Shown here: positions 1 through 5,357 of the stretch, in pieces
Position numbering within the stretch: the stretch's first letter is position 1
Layout: each line of letters starts with the position of its first letter
From: Bacilli bacterium
Lineage (GTDB): Bacteria; Bacillota_I; Bacilli_A; RF39; UBA660
Reading direction: 5' to 3'
Length of the DNA stretch: 5,390 bases
Assembly: GCA_900771805.1 (NCBI GenBank)
Contig: CAAGPL010000052.1
Span: forward strand, 1 to 5,390
The notes under the pieces: generated by a model
Database searches by the model: none
What the model was told of the DNA's origin: nothing
The model's input: the letters and a program-made list of their open reading frames with translations, nothing else
Made by a program: the position numbers and the translations under genes

Positions 1-76
1 ATAATGCATAACCTGCTACCATTACTAAAAGAAGTGCTAAGCATCCTACAAATATTTTATTTCTTGTTTTATCCAC
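1..76 (-). CDS. N-terminus of a membrane-anchored or secreted protein (partial, runs off the window)
   Basis: Only the first 25 codons are present. The start is GTG at 76-74, chosen because a full AAGGAGG ribosome binding site (84-90) lies seven bases upstream. The peptide begins MDKTRNKIFVGCLALLLVMV and continues AGYAL. A short basic head (K3, R5, K7) precedes an unbroken hydrophobic stretch from about residue 8, so this is a signal peptide or N-terminal membrane anchor. No lipobox is visible: the single Cys at residue 12 sits inside the hydrophobic core without a preceding L-[AS]-[GA]. It lies on the same strand as the division operon but after that operon's terminator, and it has its own promoter at 112-140, so it is a separate transcription unit. 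The 'GYAL' ending of the hydrophobic segment resembles N-termini of secreted surface or fibre proteins of Firmicutes, but that is only an impression. Function unknown. Confidence 0.75.
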   Translation of the reverse strand, partial: MDKTRNKIFVGCLALLLVMVAGYAL

Positions 77-77
77 A
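69..77 (+). promoter_or_regulatory. Perfect DnaA-box 9-mer TTATCCACA
   Basis: TTATCCACA matches the high-affinity DnaA box (TTATNCACA) exactly. It overlaps the GTG start codon of the partial minus-strand gene, whose first codons GTG GAT AAA generate it, so coding constraint is an alternative explanation. It is paired with an oppositely oriented copy at 154-162. Binding by DnaA is inferred from the match only. Confidence 0.4.
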
Positions 78-111
78 ATTACTCCTCCTTACCTTTACTT
101 TCTACATGTTT

Positions 112-140
112 ATAATAGCATTTGCTCACCACTAAATCAA
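112..140 (-). promoter_or_regulatory. Sigma-A-type promoter of the partial minus-strand gene
   Basis: On the minus strand TTGATT (140-135) is followed after exactly 17 bases by TATTAT (117-112). A TGC immediately before the -10 gives an extended -10 element (TG at 120-119). Transcription would start near 105, leaving a leader of about 29 bases that contains the ribosome binding site at 84-90. The motif quality and spacing are seen directly; promoter activity is inferred. Confidence 0.65.
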
Positions 141-153
141 GTTTTTTAGCCCT

Positions 154-162
154 TGTGGATAA
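154..162 (-). promoter_or_regulatory. Perfect DnaA-box 9-mer TTATCCACA (minus strand)
   Basis: The minus strand reads TTATCCACA, identical to the copy at 69-77 but in the opposite orientation. It lies in non-coding DNA just upstream of the -35 element at 135-140, a position compatible with DnaA acting on this promoter. No AT-rich unwinding region or larger box cluster is seen, so a replication origin is not claimed. Confidence 0.4.
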
Positions 163-187
163 CAAATCCGTCAAATTTTTGTCAATG

Positions 188-215
188 AAAAAAAGATGAA
201 TTTAACTTCATCTTT
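188..215 (-). terminator. Rho-independent terminator of the mraZ-rsmH-ftsL-PBP operon
   Basis: On the minus strand AAAGATGAA (215-207), a six-base loop (206-201) and TTCATCTTT (200-192) form a perfect 9-bp stem. The T run continues to 188, giving seven consecutive T. It starts five bases after the PBP stop codon (222-220), the expected place for an operon terminator. The stem is AT-rich, as is usual in such genomes. Confidence 0.85.
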
Positions 216-219
216 GTTA

Positions 220-2343
220 CTAATTTAAAACAACTTCTATCTCATTATTCATAACTGTACCAGGTGATATACTTTGATTATTTATATATCCTGTTGCAAA
301 CATGTTATACTTTATACCAAGAATATCTAATATAACAGAGGCTTCTTTAACGGAATATCCAGTTAAATTTGGCATTACAGTTTTTGTATCATTTGTGAAT
401 ATAAATACCTTATCTTTTGTACTTATTTTTACACCTTTGTTAGGATACTGATTAATTACTTTTTCTCCATCTCCAAAGACAACATAATTAGCTGATAATT
501 TATCTAGCTTTTCCTTTACTTCATTTAACTTCATATTTTTATAATTAGTTACCTTATAACTTAATATTTCTTTATTTAATTCTGGAGTTTCTTCAAAGAT
601 ACCTAAATATTTAGCAGTATCTTTAACTATTGTTTTAACTGTTTCAGGTAAAACCTTAGAATTATAGCTTCTTTGCATAGCAACATATAAAATAACTTTA
701 GGATTATCTTTAGGGTACATACCAGAAAATGAAGTTATATAATCATATTTTCCTTCATAATATCTTCCAGTTTTTGGGTTTGCTATTTGAGCGGTACCCG
801 TCTTACCGATAAGATCATAACCTTCCATCTTATATGAACTACCTGTTGTTTCACTAGAATCAGCATTTACAACTAAATACATTAAATCTCTTATCTTTTC
901 TACAGTTTGTTTTGATGCTATTTTTCCTTCTTCTTTTACTTCTGCTTTATATGTAACTTCTCCTGTATCATTATTTACTGTTTTTGAAACAATATATGGT
1001 TTTAATAAAATTCCATCATTTGCAATTGCTGTTAATGCTTTTAATTGTTGTATTGGAGTTGTTGTAATTCCCTGTCCAAAACCAGCATTTACTACTTCTA
1101 CATCATATTTAAATTTAACTTTACCTGCATATTCATTAGGTAAATCTATATTTGTTAAAGAACCAAATCCTAATTTTTTATAAAAATCCATAAGTTCTTG
1201 TTTAGATAAATAGTTTTTTATCATATTGGCAACACAAGTATTAGATGATAAAGTATATCCTCTAGAATAAGGAATTAATCCCCAACCTGTTTTATTCCAG
1301 TCACTTACAACATCATCTCCTATTGCATAAGGTCCTGTTTGACATTCTGTGTTATATATATCCCAATTAGGATTTTTCTCTATTGCAGCCATATAACTAT
1401 AAGTTTTCATAACAGAACCTGGTTCATAAGTATATGAAACAAGTGGATTTAAATAATTAGATATCTCTTTAGTATTAGGATTAAAATTTGGACTTGTTGC
1501 TGATCCTAATATTTTTCCTGTTTTAGCATCCATTACCGTTGCTATAATCCAGTTAGCTTTTGATTCAGCTTTAGCCTTACTTACAGCAGTTTCTAATGAC
1601 ATTTGAACATTTGAATCAATTGTTAAATAAACATCATTACCATCTACTTTTTCTTTTCTAATTTCATTAGAATTAGGAAATTTATAACCATTTAGATCTT
1701 TTTGATATTCAACAAAACCATTAGTTCCTGTTAAAACATCATTATATTCTTTCTCAATCCCCATTAAACCGTTCATATCTTTTTCTTCACTTGATGATGT
1801 ATATCCTATAACATATGATAAAAAACTATTATTAGGATAATATCTTTTATGAGTTGTTATAAAATCTATACCATATAAATTAAGATTTTCTATAGCTTCT
1901 TTTTGAAGTTCAGTAAGTCCTTTTCCCTTAGATCCAAATTCTACTTGATATGCTTTTTTATTTAAAATGCTTAAGATTTTTTCTTCACTTAAATCAAGAA
2001 CCGTTGCAAGTTTTTTTGCAGTATCTTCTTTATCTATAACATATTGGTACACACCATTTAATTTTCCTCTAGATTCATCTAAATAAGCTATTATAGTATA
2101 AGAATTTATCGTTTGTGCTAAAACATCACCATTAATATCATATATATTTCCTCTTAATGCATATAAAGTTTCTTTTTTAGTATTTCTTTTATTTGAAAAT
2201 TCTTTTAAATTAATACCATCTACTTTTCCTGCTAAGCAAAGATATCCTAATCTTAAAATAAAACAAAATAAAAAAAGAAAAAATATTAAAATAAAAAGTT
2301 TGGCCGTTATATTTCTATTTTTATTTAATATTTCTCTTTTCAT
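220..2343 (-). CDS. ftsI: Class B penicillin-binding protein, PBP2B/FtsI type, septal peptidoglycan transpeptidase with two PASTA domains
   Basis: A D,D-transpeptidase that cross-links peptidoglycan at the division septum, anchored in the membrane with its catalytic domain outside. The 707-aa protein has an N-terminal membrane segment (about residues 14-37), a PBP dimerisation domain beginning around ETLYALRGNIYDINGDVLA (58-76), and the transpeptidase domain. The active-site motifs are intact: SVMK (310-313, catalytic Ser310), SSN (366-368) and KTGTAQ (514-519). Two C-terminal PASTA repeats follow (about 587-652 and 654-707). Length and two PASTA units fit PbpB or PBP2x better than SpoVD, which usually has one. 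I chose ATG 2343 rather than the in-frame GTG at 2352 because that GTG overlaps the AAAGGG ribosome binding site (2357-2352), which is eight bases from the ATG. It is the last gene of the operon, 14 bases of non-coding DNA plus the unused GTG codons after ftsL. No murE or mraY gene follows, unlike the B. subtilis cluster. Confidence 0.93.
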   Translation of the reverse strand: MKREILNKNRNITAKLFILIFFLFLFCFILRLGYLCLAGKVDGINLKEFSNKRNTKKETLYALRGNIYDINGDVLAQTINSYTIIAYLDESRGKLNGVYQYVIDKEDTAKKLATVLDLSEEKILSILNKKAYQVEFGSKGKGLTELQKEAIENLNLYGIDFITTHKRYYPNNSFLSYVIGYTSSSEEKDMNGLMGIEKEYNDVLTGTNGFVEYQKDLNGYKFPNSNEIRKEKVDGNDVYLTIDSNVQMSLETAVSKAKAESKANWIIATVMDAKTGKILGSATSPNFNPNTKEISNYLNPLVSYTYEPGSVMKTYSYMAAIEKNPNWDIYNTECQTGPYAIGDDVVSDWNKTGWGLIPYSRGYTLSSNTCVANMIKNYLSKQELMDFYKKLGFGSLTNIDLPNEYAGKVKFKYDVEVVNAGFGQGITTTPIQQLKALTAIANDGILLKPYIVSKTVNNDTGEVTYKAEVKEEGKIASKQTVEKIRDLMYLVVNADSSETTGSSYKMEGYDLIGKTGTAQIANPKTGRYYEGKYDYITSFSGMYPKDNPKVILYVAMQRSYNSKVLPETVKTIVKDTAKYLGIFEETPELNKEILSYKVTNYKNMKLNEVKEKLDKLSANYVVFGDGEKVINQYPNKGVKISTKDKVFIFTNDTKTVMPNLTGYSVKEASVILDILGIKYNMFATGYINNQSISPGTVMNNEIEVVLN

Positions 2344-2366
2344 ATAATTCACCCTTTATTGCTATC

Positions 2367-2654
2367 TTACTTTTGAATTACGATAACATTATTATTATTA
2401 TACTCTAATCCGCTACTTGCTGCAACTAGTTGCATATTTTCTAGTGAAACTAATTCATTTACTTTCATGGTTAAACTTTCGTTTACTTTTTGTTGTTTAG
2501 TTACATCTTTTTTTAATCTTTCAACTTCTATATTAACCGATGATAATTGTGCCTTAAAGAAAAATAAAGAAACAAAAACACAAAAAGCTGTAGTAAAAGT
2601 TAAACTTATCATAGATCTTTCAAATTTAGTTTTTCTTCTTCTTTTTCTTGCCAT
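2367..2654 (-). CDS. ftsL: Cell division protein FtsL
   Basis: Small bitopic septum protein that, with DivIC/FtsB and DivIB/FtsQ, forms the complex that recruits and activates the septal synthase. It is 95 aa: a strongly basic cytoplasmic head (MARKRRRKTK), one membrane segment (about 14-33), an extracytoplasmic heptad-rich coiled coil (about 38-72) and a short tail with AASSGLEY. Sequence conservation in FtsL is low, so the call rests on size, topology, coiled coil and its position between rsmH and the PBP gene, which is the standard place. ATG 2654 is two bases after the rsmH stop codon. Its AAAGGAG ribosome binding site (2670-2664) lies inside the end of rsmH, so translation of the two is probably coupled. 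Four consecutive Asn codons near the C-terminus (residues 86-89) come from a short AAT-type repeat. Confidence 0.85.
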   Translation of the reverse strand: MARKRRRKTKFERSMISLTFTTAFCVFVSLFFFKAQLSSVNIEVERLKKDVTKQQKVNESLTMKVNELVSLENMQLVAASSGLEYNNNNVIVIQK

Positions 2655-2656
2655 AA

Positions 2657-3583
2657 TTATTTTCTCCTTTGTTTTATTGCAACTCTAAGTGTTGCACTTC
2701 TAGCTCTTTTATTCTCTTCTAATTCTTCTTTACTTGGTTTTATTTTTTTTAATACTTTAAGTTCTGGTAAAAACTCATTAGGAACAACTGGTAAGTTTTT
2801 AACAAAATCTAAAGTCTTTGATCTTTCACTAAATATTTGCTTACATATTTTATCTTCTAAAGAATGAAATGTTATTACTGATATTACACCACCTACATTT
2901 AACATATCTATAGCATCATTAAGAGCCTTTGGTAACACACTTAATTCTTTATTAACTTCTATTCTAATAGCCTGAAATGTACGTCTTGCAGGATGAGATA
3001 ATCTTTTATATTTAAATGGTACTGAATCAGATATAATTTCACTTAATTCAAGAGTTGTATTAATAGGTTTAATACTTCTTCTTTTACAAATAGCTGTAGC
3101 TATCTTATTTGCATATTTTTCTTCACCATAATCTCTTATTATTTTATATAAATCTTCATATGAATAATTATTTACAACTTCATATGCTGATAATTTACTA
3201 TTTCTATCCATTCTCATATCAAGAATAGCATCTTCGTGAAAACTAAACCCCCTACTGGCATCATCTAATTGAGGAGATGAAACTCCTAAATCAAACATAA
3301 TACCATCAATATGGTTAACTTTTCTTTTATTTAATTCCTCTTTTAGATTAACAAAATTACTAGGAATTATCTCAAAGTTATCACTAATATTTTTTAATAC
3401 GTTTTCACTATAATTTCTTGCTTCTTCGTCTTGATCAAATGAATATAGCATCCCTTTTTTTAATCTTTTTAAGATTGCACTTGAATGACCAGCATATCCT
3501 AAAGTACAGTCAACATAAATTCCATCTTCTTTTATATTTAAAGATGATATAGTAGGTTCTAATAAAACGCTTATATGCTTCAT
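2657..3583 (-). CDS. rsmH: 16S rRNA (cytosine(1402)-N(4))-methyltransferase RsmH (MraW)
   Basis: SAM-dependent enzyme that N4-methylates C1402 in the decoding centre of 16S rRNA; cytoplasmic. At 308 aa it has the normal family length, and all signature blocks are visible. These are HISVLLEP (3-10), the SAM-binding loop DCTLGYAGHS (25-34), FDQDEEA (49-55), DGIMFDLGVSSPQLD (93-107), RGFSFHEDAILDMRMD (111-126), HPARRTFQAIRIEVN (197-211), FHSLEDK (239-245) and the C-terminal NKRARSATLR (291-300). The start ATG (3583-3581) directly abuts the mraZ TAA (3586-3584). The GGAGG ribosome binding site (3593-3589) sits in the last mraZ codons, so translation is probably coupled to mraZ. Linkage to mraZ and ftsL is the conserved dcw arrangement. 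In the mraZ operon RsmH is known to counteract MraZ effects in some bacteria, but nothing in this sequence tests that. Confidence 0.96.
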   Translation of the reverse strand: MKHISVLLEPTISSLNIKEDGIYVDCTLGYAGHSSAILKRLKKGMLYSFDQDEEARNYSENVLKNISDNFEIIPSNFVNLKEELNKRKVNHIDGIMFDLGVSSPQLDDASRGFSFHEDAILDMRMDRNSKLSAYEVVNNYSYEDLYKIIRDYGEEKYANKIATAICKRRSIKPINTTLELSEIISDSVPFKYKRLSHPARRTFQAIRIEVNKELSVLPKALNDAIDMLNVGGVISVITFHSLEDKICKQIFSERSKTLDFVKNLPVVPNEFLPELKVLKKIKPSKEELEENKRARSATLRVAIKQRRK

Positions 3584-4018
3584 TTAAACCTCCATATTTG
3601 AAAATAAATCTTCTGCTAAATCAGATATATTATCTTCATTTTCTTTAAAATAACTTTGGAATTTATCCTCGGACCAAACCTCTAGCCTGTCATTTACTCC
3701 AATAATTACGCATTCTTTTTTTAAAGATGCATAAGTAGCAAGTGGCATTGGAATTGCAACTCTTCCTTGTTTATCAGTCTGACACTCCGTTGCACCAGAT
3801 AGAAAAAATCTTAAAAAAGCTCTTGCATCTTTTTTGGTAAATGGTAGTGTTTTTAATTTAGATACAATGTTATCCCATTCTTTTTTAGAATAAATGAATA
3901 AACACCCTTCAAGCCCGCGGGTAACAATAAAAGTATCTCCAAGTTCTAAACGAAACTTAGAAGGTAAAACTATTCTTGCTTTATCATCTATATTATGATG
4001 ATATTCTCCCATGAACAT
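3584..4018 (-). CDS. mraZ: Transcriptional regulator MraZ
   Basis: DNA-binding regulator of the dcw cluster that binds short direct repeats upstream of its own gene. The 144-aa length matches the family. It begins MFMGEYHHNIDDKARIVLPS, close to the canonical MFMGEYQHxID opening, and contains two SpoVT/AbrB-like half-domains (about 5-47 and 76-119). Each has the DxxxR motif: DDKAR at 11-15 and DKQGR at 82-86. The frame stays open up to a GTG at 4051, but I chose ATG 4018. It gives the conserved N-terminus and has a GGGGG ribosome binding site (4029-4025) six bases away, and the longer form would translate the operator repeats. It is the first gene of the operon, and its TAA touches the rsmH ATG. 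Promoter and operator are listed separately; autoregulation is inferred from them. Confidence 0.95.
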   Translation of the reverse strand: MFMGEYHHNIDDKARIVLPSKFRLELGDTFIVTRGLEGCLFIYSKKEWDNIVSKLKTLPFTKKDARAFLRFFLSGATECQTDKQGRVAIPMPLATYASLKKECVIIGVNDRLEVWSEDKFQSYFKENEDNISDLAEDLFSNMEV

Positions 4019-4020
4019 AT

Positions 4021-4060
4021 TTATCCCCCACAATCTACCACTAGATTCCACTAGCTACCA
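4021..4060 (-). promoter_or_regulatory. Probable MraZ operator: four 10-bp direct repeats
   Basis: On the minus strand four successive 10-base units each start with TGG: TGGTAGCTAG (4060-4051), TGGAATCTAG (4050-4041), TGGTAGATTG (4040-4031) and TGGGGGATAA (4030-4021). Three of the four TGG cores are preceded by G (GTGG), the first by A. Known MraZ sites are three or four direct repeats with a TGGG or GTG[TG] core at 10-bp spacing, located between the promoter and mraZ in E. coli and Mycoplasma. The array begins immediately after the -10 element and its last unit contains the mraZ ribosome binding site, so binding would block initiation or early elongation. Function is inferred from this match. 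Confidence 0.85.
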
Positions 4061-4092
4061 TTATAATATCATATTTATATATAAAATGTCTA
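4060..4092 (-). promoter_or_regulatory. mraZ operon promoter
   Basis: The minus strand has TAGACA (4092-4087, five of six matches to TTGACA), an 18-base spacer and TATTAT (4068-4063). TGA immediately before it makes an extended -10 (TG at 4071-4070). A perfect TATAAT also overlaps at 4065-4060 but would be 21 bases from that -35. Transcription would start near 4056, inside the first MraZ repeat. Confidence 0.6.
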
Positions 4093-4127
4093 TATAATTT
4101 GCACAAAAAAATTATCAAAAAATGAAG

Positions 4128-4139
4128 CTTTACGTAAAG
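4128..4139. promoter_or_regulatory. 12-bp perfect palindrome CTTTACGTAAAG, possible operator
   Basis: CTTTACGTAAAG is its own reverse complement. With one mismatched pair the symmetry extends to 18 bp (4125-4142). It lies between the divergent mraZ and yidD promoters, about 35 bases upstream of the mraZ -35 and 50 bases upstream of the yidD -10. Such a dyad is typical of a dimeric repressor or activator site, but I do not recognise the regulator. Confidence 0.35.
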
Positions 4140-4166
4140 TTTAAAAATTTTTTTTAGAATATACTC

Positions 4167-4191
4167 TATCATTTTTTTTATAAAAATGATA
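4167..4191. repeat. 10-bp inverted repeat over the yidD promoter
   Basis: TATCATTTTT (4167-4176) and AAAAATGATA (4182-4191) are exact reverse complements separated by five bases. The right arm includes the TG and the first bases of the yidD -10, so a protein bound here would cover the promoter. It could also be a chance product of A/T tracts. As a transcript hairpin it would be weak, and it is not followed by a T run, so it is not called a terminator. Confidence 0.4.
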
Positions 4192-4195
4192 AAAT
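4187..4195 (+). promoter_or_regulatory. Extended -10 promoter element of yidD
   Basis: TGATAAAAT reads as TGn followed by TAAAAT (4190-4195), an extended -10 that differs from TATAAT at one base. The -35 region is weak (CTATCA at 4166-4171, 18-base spacing). Initiation about seven bases after the -10 would fall on the A of the yidD ATG (4202), implying a leaderless transcript. The element lies largely within the right arm of the inverted repeat at 4167-4191. Confidence 0.5.
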
Positions 4196-4201
4196 TAATT
4201 T

Positions 4202-4435
4202 ATGATGAAAAATATATTAATAGGTATAATAAAAATATATCAAAAAATTCCAGGTTCATTTCATGGCTATTGTAAGCATGTTCCATCATGCTCTTCATAT
4301 GCAATAGAAGCTATTGACACTTACGGAGTTTTTAAAGGTTCCTACTTAAGCATTAAAAGAATATTAAGATGTAGTCCACTTGGAACCTTTGGATATGATC
4401 CAGTACCAAAAAAGGAGAATAAAAATGAAAAATAA
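4202..4435 (+). CDS. yidD: Membrane protein insertion efficiency factor YidD
   Basis: Small membrane-associated protein thought to assist the YidC/Sec route of membrane protein insertion. The 77-aa product shows the family pattern: an amphipathic N-terminus IGIIKIYQKIPG (7-18), PSCSSYAIEAIDTYG (28-42), KGSYLSIKRILRCSP (45-59) and GYDPVP (64-69). The three conserved cysteines are present (C24, C30, C57). The start is ATG 4202 or the adjacent ATG 4205; an in-frame TAA at 4196-4198 rules out anything further upstream. No ribosome binding site precedes it, in contrast to the other genes here. yidD is usually found with rpmH, rnpA and yidC. Here it is divergent from mraZ and overlaps the next gene by 11 bases, so the two are likely co-transcribed and translationally coupled. 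Confidence 0.93.
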   Translation: MMKNILIGIIKIYQKIPGSFHGYCKHVPSCSSYAIEAIDTYGVFKGSYLSIKRILRCSPLGTFGYDPVPKKENKNEK

Positions 4436-5297
4436 AATTAAATTTTTTACTATTGTAATAATTATGCTACTTACCTTATCAGGATGTGCATCTGAAAGTA
4501 ATAAAAGTGTAATGACTGCATATACAAGTGTTTATCCAGTTGAATATATAATGGATAATCTTTATGGTGATAATGTTGCTATATATAGTATTTATCCTGA
4601 TGGAATCAATTATAAAAACTATAAACTAACAGATAAGCAATTAAGTGATTATAGTAAAGGAGATTTATATATATATAGTGGAATAATACAAAAAGAAAAA
4701 GATTATGCTGTTAATCTAATAAATAAAAACAAAAAAATAAAAATAATAGATGCATCTAAGGGTATGAGTTATACTAGTGATGCTGCTGAGAGCTGGCTTA
4801 ATCCTGCAAACTATTTAATGATGGCTTCAAATGTAAAAAAAGGCTTAGAAGAATATATTAGTGAGAATATAGAAAAAAAGAAAATAGATGATAATTATGA
4901 AACATTAAAACTTAATCTTTCATTAATAGATGCTGAATTAAAAAGCGTTGCAAATAACGCAAATAATAAAACTATAGTAGTAAGTGATGATGTGTTTAAA
5001 TATCTAGAAAAATATGGTTTTACTGTAATATCTTTAGAAGAGAATGAAAATTTAACTGATAAAGTTATAAGTGATGTAAGAAAATTAATATCAAATAAAA
5101 GTATAAATTATATTTTTATTAAAGATAATGAAGAAGAAAATAATACAATTAAAACACTTAAAAATACTTATAATATTCAAACTGTAAGTCTTAATTCACT
5201 TGCAACATTATCTGCTAGTGACAGAAAAGATAAAAAAGATTATATAAGTATAATGATGGATAATATAAATTCAATAAAACTTGAAGTAAACAAGTAA
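4425..5297 (+). CDS. ZnuA/TroA-fold lipoprotein (metal ABC transporter substrate-binding-like) lacking the metal ligands
   Basis: A 290-aa surface lipoprotein. The signal peptide MKNKIKFFTIVIIMLLTLSG ends in a lipobox (LSGC) with Cys21 as the lipidated residue. The body follows the cluster A-I (ZnuA/AdcA/PsaA) solute-binding pattern: TAYTSVYPVEYIMDNLYGDN (31-50), YPDGINYKNYKLTDKQLSDY (57-76), YIYSG (82-86), SWLNPANYLM (123-132), IVVSDDVFKYLEKYGF (184-199) and VSLNSLATL (254-262). By alignment from memory, the metal ligands His, His, His, Asp/Glu correspond to Lys64, Glu122, Asp188 and Asn257. The whole protein contains no histidine, so classical Zn/Mn binding is unlikely. ATG 4425 was chosen over the upstream TTG 4380 because AAAGGAG (4411-4417) is seven bases away and it begins the signal peptide. 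It overlaps the yidD end by 11 bases. No ATPase or permease gene follows; an IS end starts 24 bases after the stop codon. The true ligand or role is unknown. Confidence 0.85.
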   Translation: MKNKIKFFTIVIIMLLTLSGCASESNKSVMTAYTSVYPVEYIMDNLYGDNVAIYSIYPDGINYKNYKLTDKQLSDYSKGDLYIYSGIIQKEKDYAVNLINKNKKIKIIDASKGMSYTSDAAESWLNPANYLMMASNVKKGLEEYISENIEKKKIDDNYETLKLNLSLIDAELKSVANNANNKTIVVSDDVFKYLEKYGFTVISLEENENLTDKVISDVRKLISNKSINYIFIKDNEEENNTIKTLKNTYNIQTVSLNSLATLSASDRKDKKDYISIMMDNINSIKLEVNK

Positions 5298-5323
5298 AAA
5301 AGACTAGTTAACTAAATGATATG

Positions 5324-5357
5324 AACCCCGTTTCTTGGACATAGAAACGAGGTTTTT
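5324..5357 (+). terminator. IS terminal hairpin followed by T5; may end the yidD-lipoprotein transcript
   Basis: AACCCCGTTTCT (5324-5335) and AGAAACGAGGTT (5343-5354) pair over 12 positions with a single C-A mismatch around a seven-base loop. The run TTTTT (5353-5357) follows. It looks like an intrinsic terminator for transcripts arriving from the lipoprotein gene. GAGG of the 3' arm (5349-5352) is also the likely transposase ribosome binding site, so the hairpin would hide it on read-through RNA. Confidence 0.6.

Noticed and set aside
69..162. Replication origin suggested by two DnaA boxes
   Set aside because: Only two boxes, no DNA-unwinding AT repeats, and no dnaA, dnaN or rpmH gene nearby. 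yidD can occur near oriC, but it is 4 kb away and lacks rnpA/rpmH here.
163..186. TTGACA (185-180) and TTGACG (174-169) on the minus strand as -35 elements
   Set aside because: TTGACA is perfect, but no good -10 lies 16-18 bases from either. The promoter at 112-140 has better spacing and an extended -10.
2344..2352. GTG start for the PBP, three codons upstream
   Set aside because: The GTG overlaps the AAAGGG ribosome binding site that serves ATG 2343.
2384..2403. ATT/AAT trinucleotide run as a phase-variable repeat
   Set aside because: It is only four to five units inside ftsL encoding Asn residues; a trinucleotide change would not shift the frame.
2467..2688. Plus-strand open frame of 73 codons opposite ftsL and the end of rsmH
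   Set aside because: It is antisense to two well-supported genes, has no ribosome binding site, and its hydrophobic tail is only the complement of the basic FtsL N-terminus and the rsmH end. Treated as a shadow.
4019..4051. Longer mraZ form starting at GTG 4051
   Set aside because: It would translate the operator repeats, has no ribosome binding site, and adds 11 residues not found before the conserved MFMGEY opening.
4380..4424. Upstream TTG start for the lipoprotein
   Set aside because: It would put 15 polar residues before the signal peptide; ATG 4425 has an AAAGGAG site at ideal spacing.
5305..5314. Palindrome TAGTTAACTA as a zinc-repressor (AdcR-type) site
   Set aside because: It resembles part of TTAACYRGTTAA but the half-sites are out of register, and it lies downstream of the gene rather than in a promoter.
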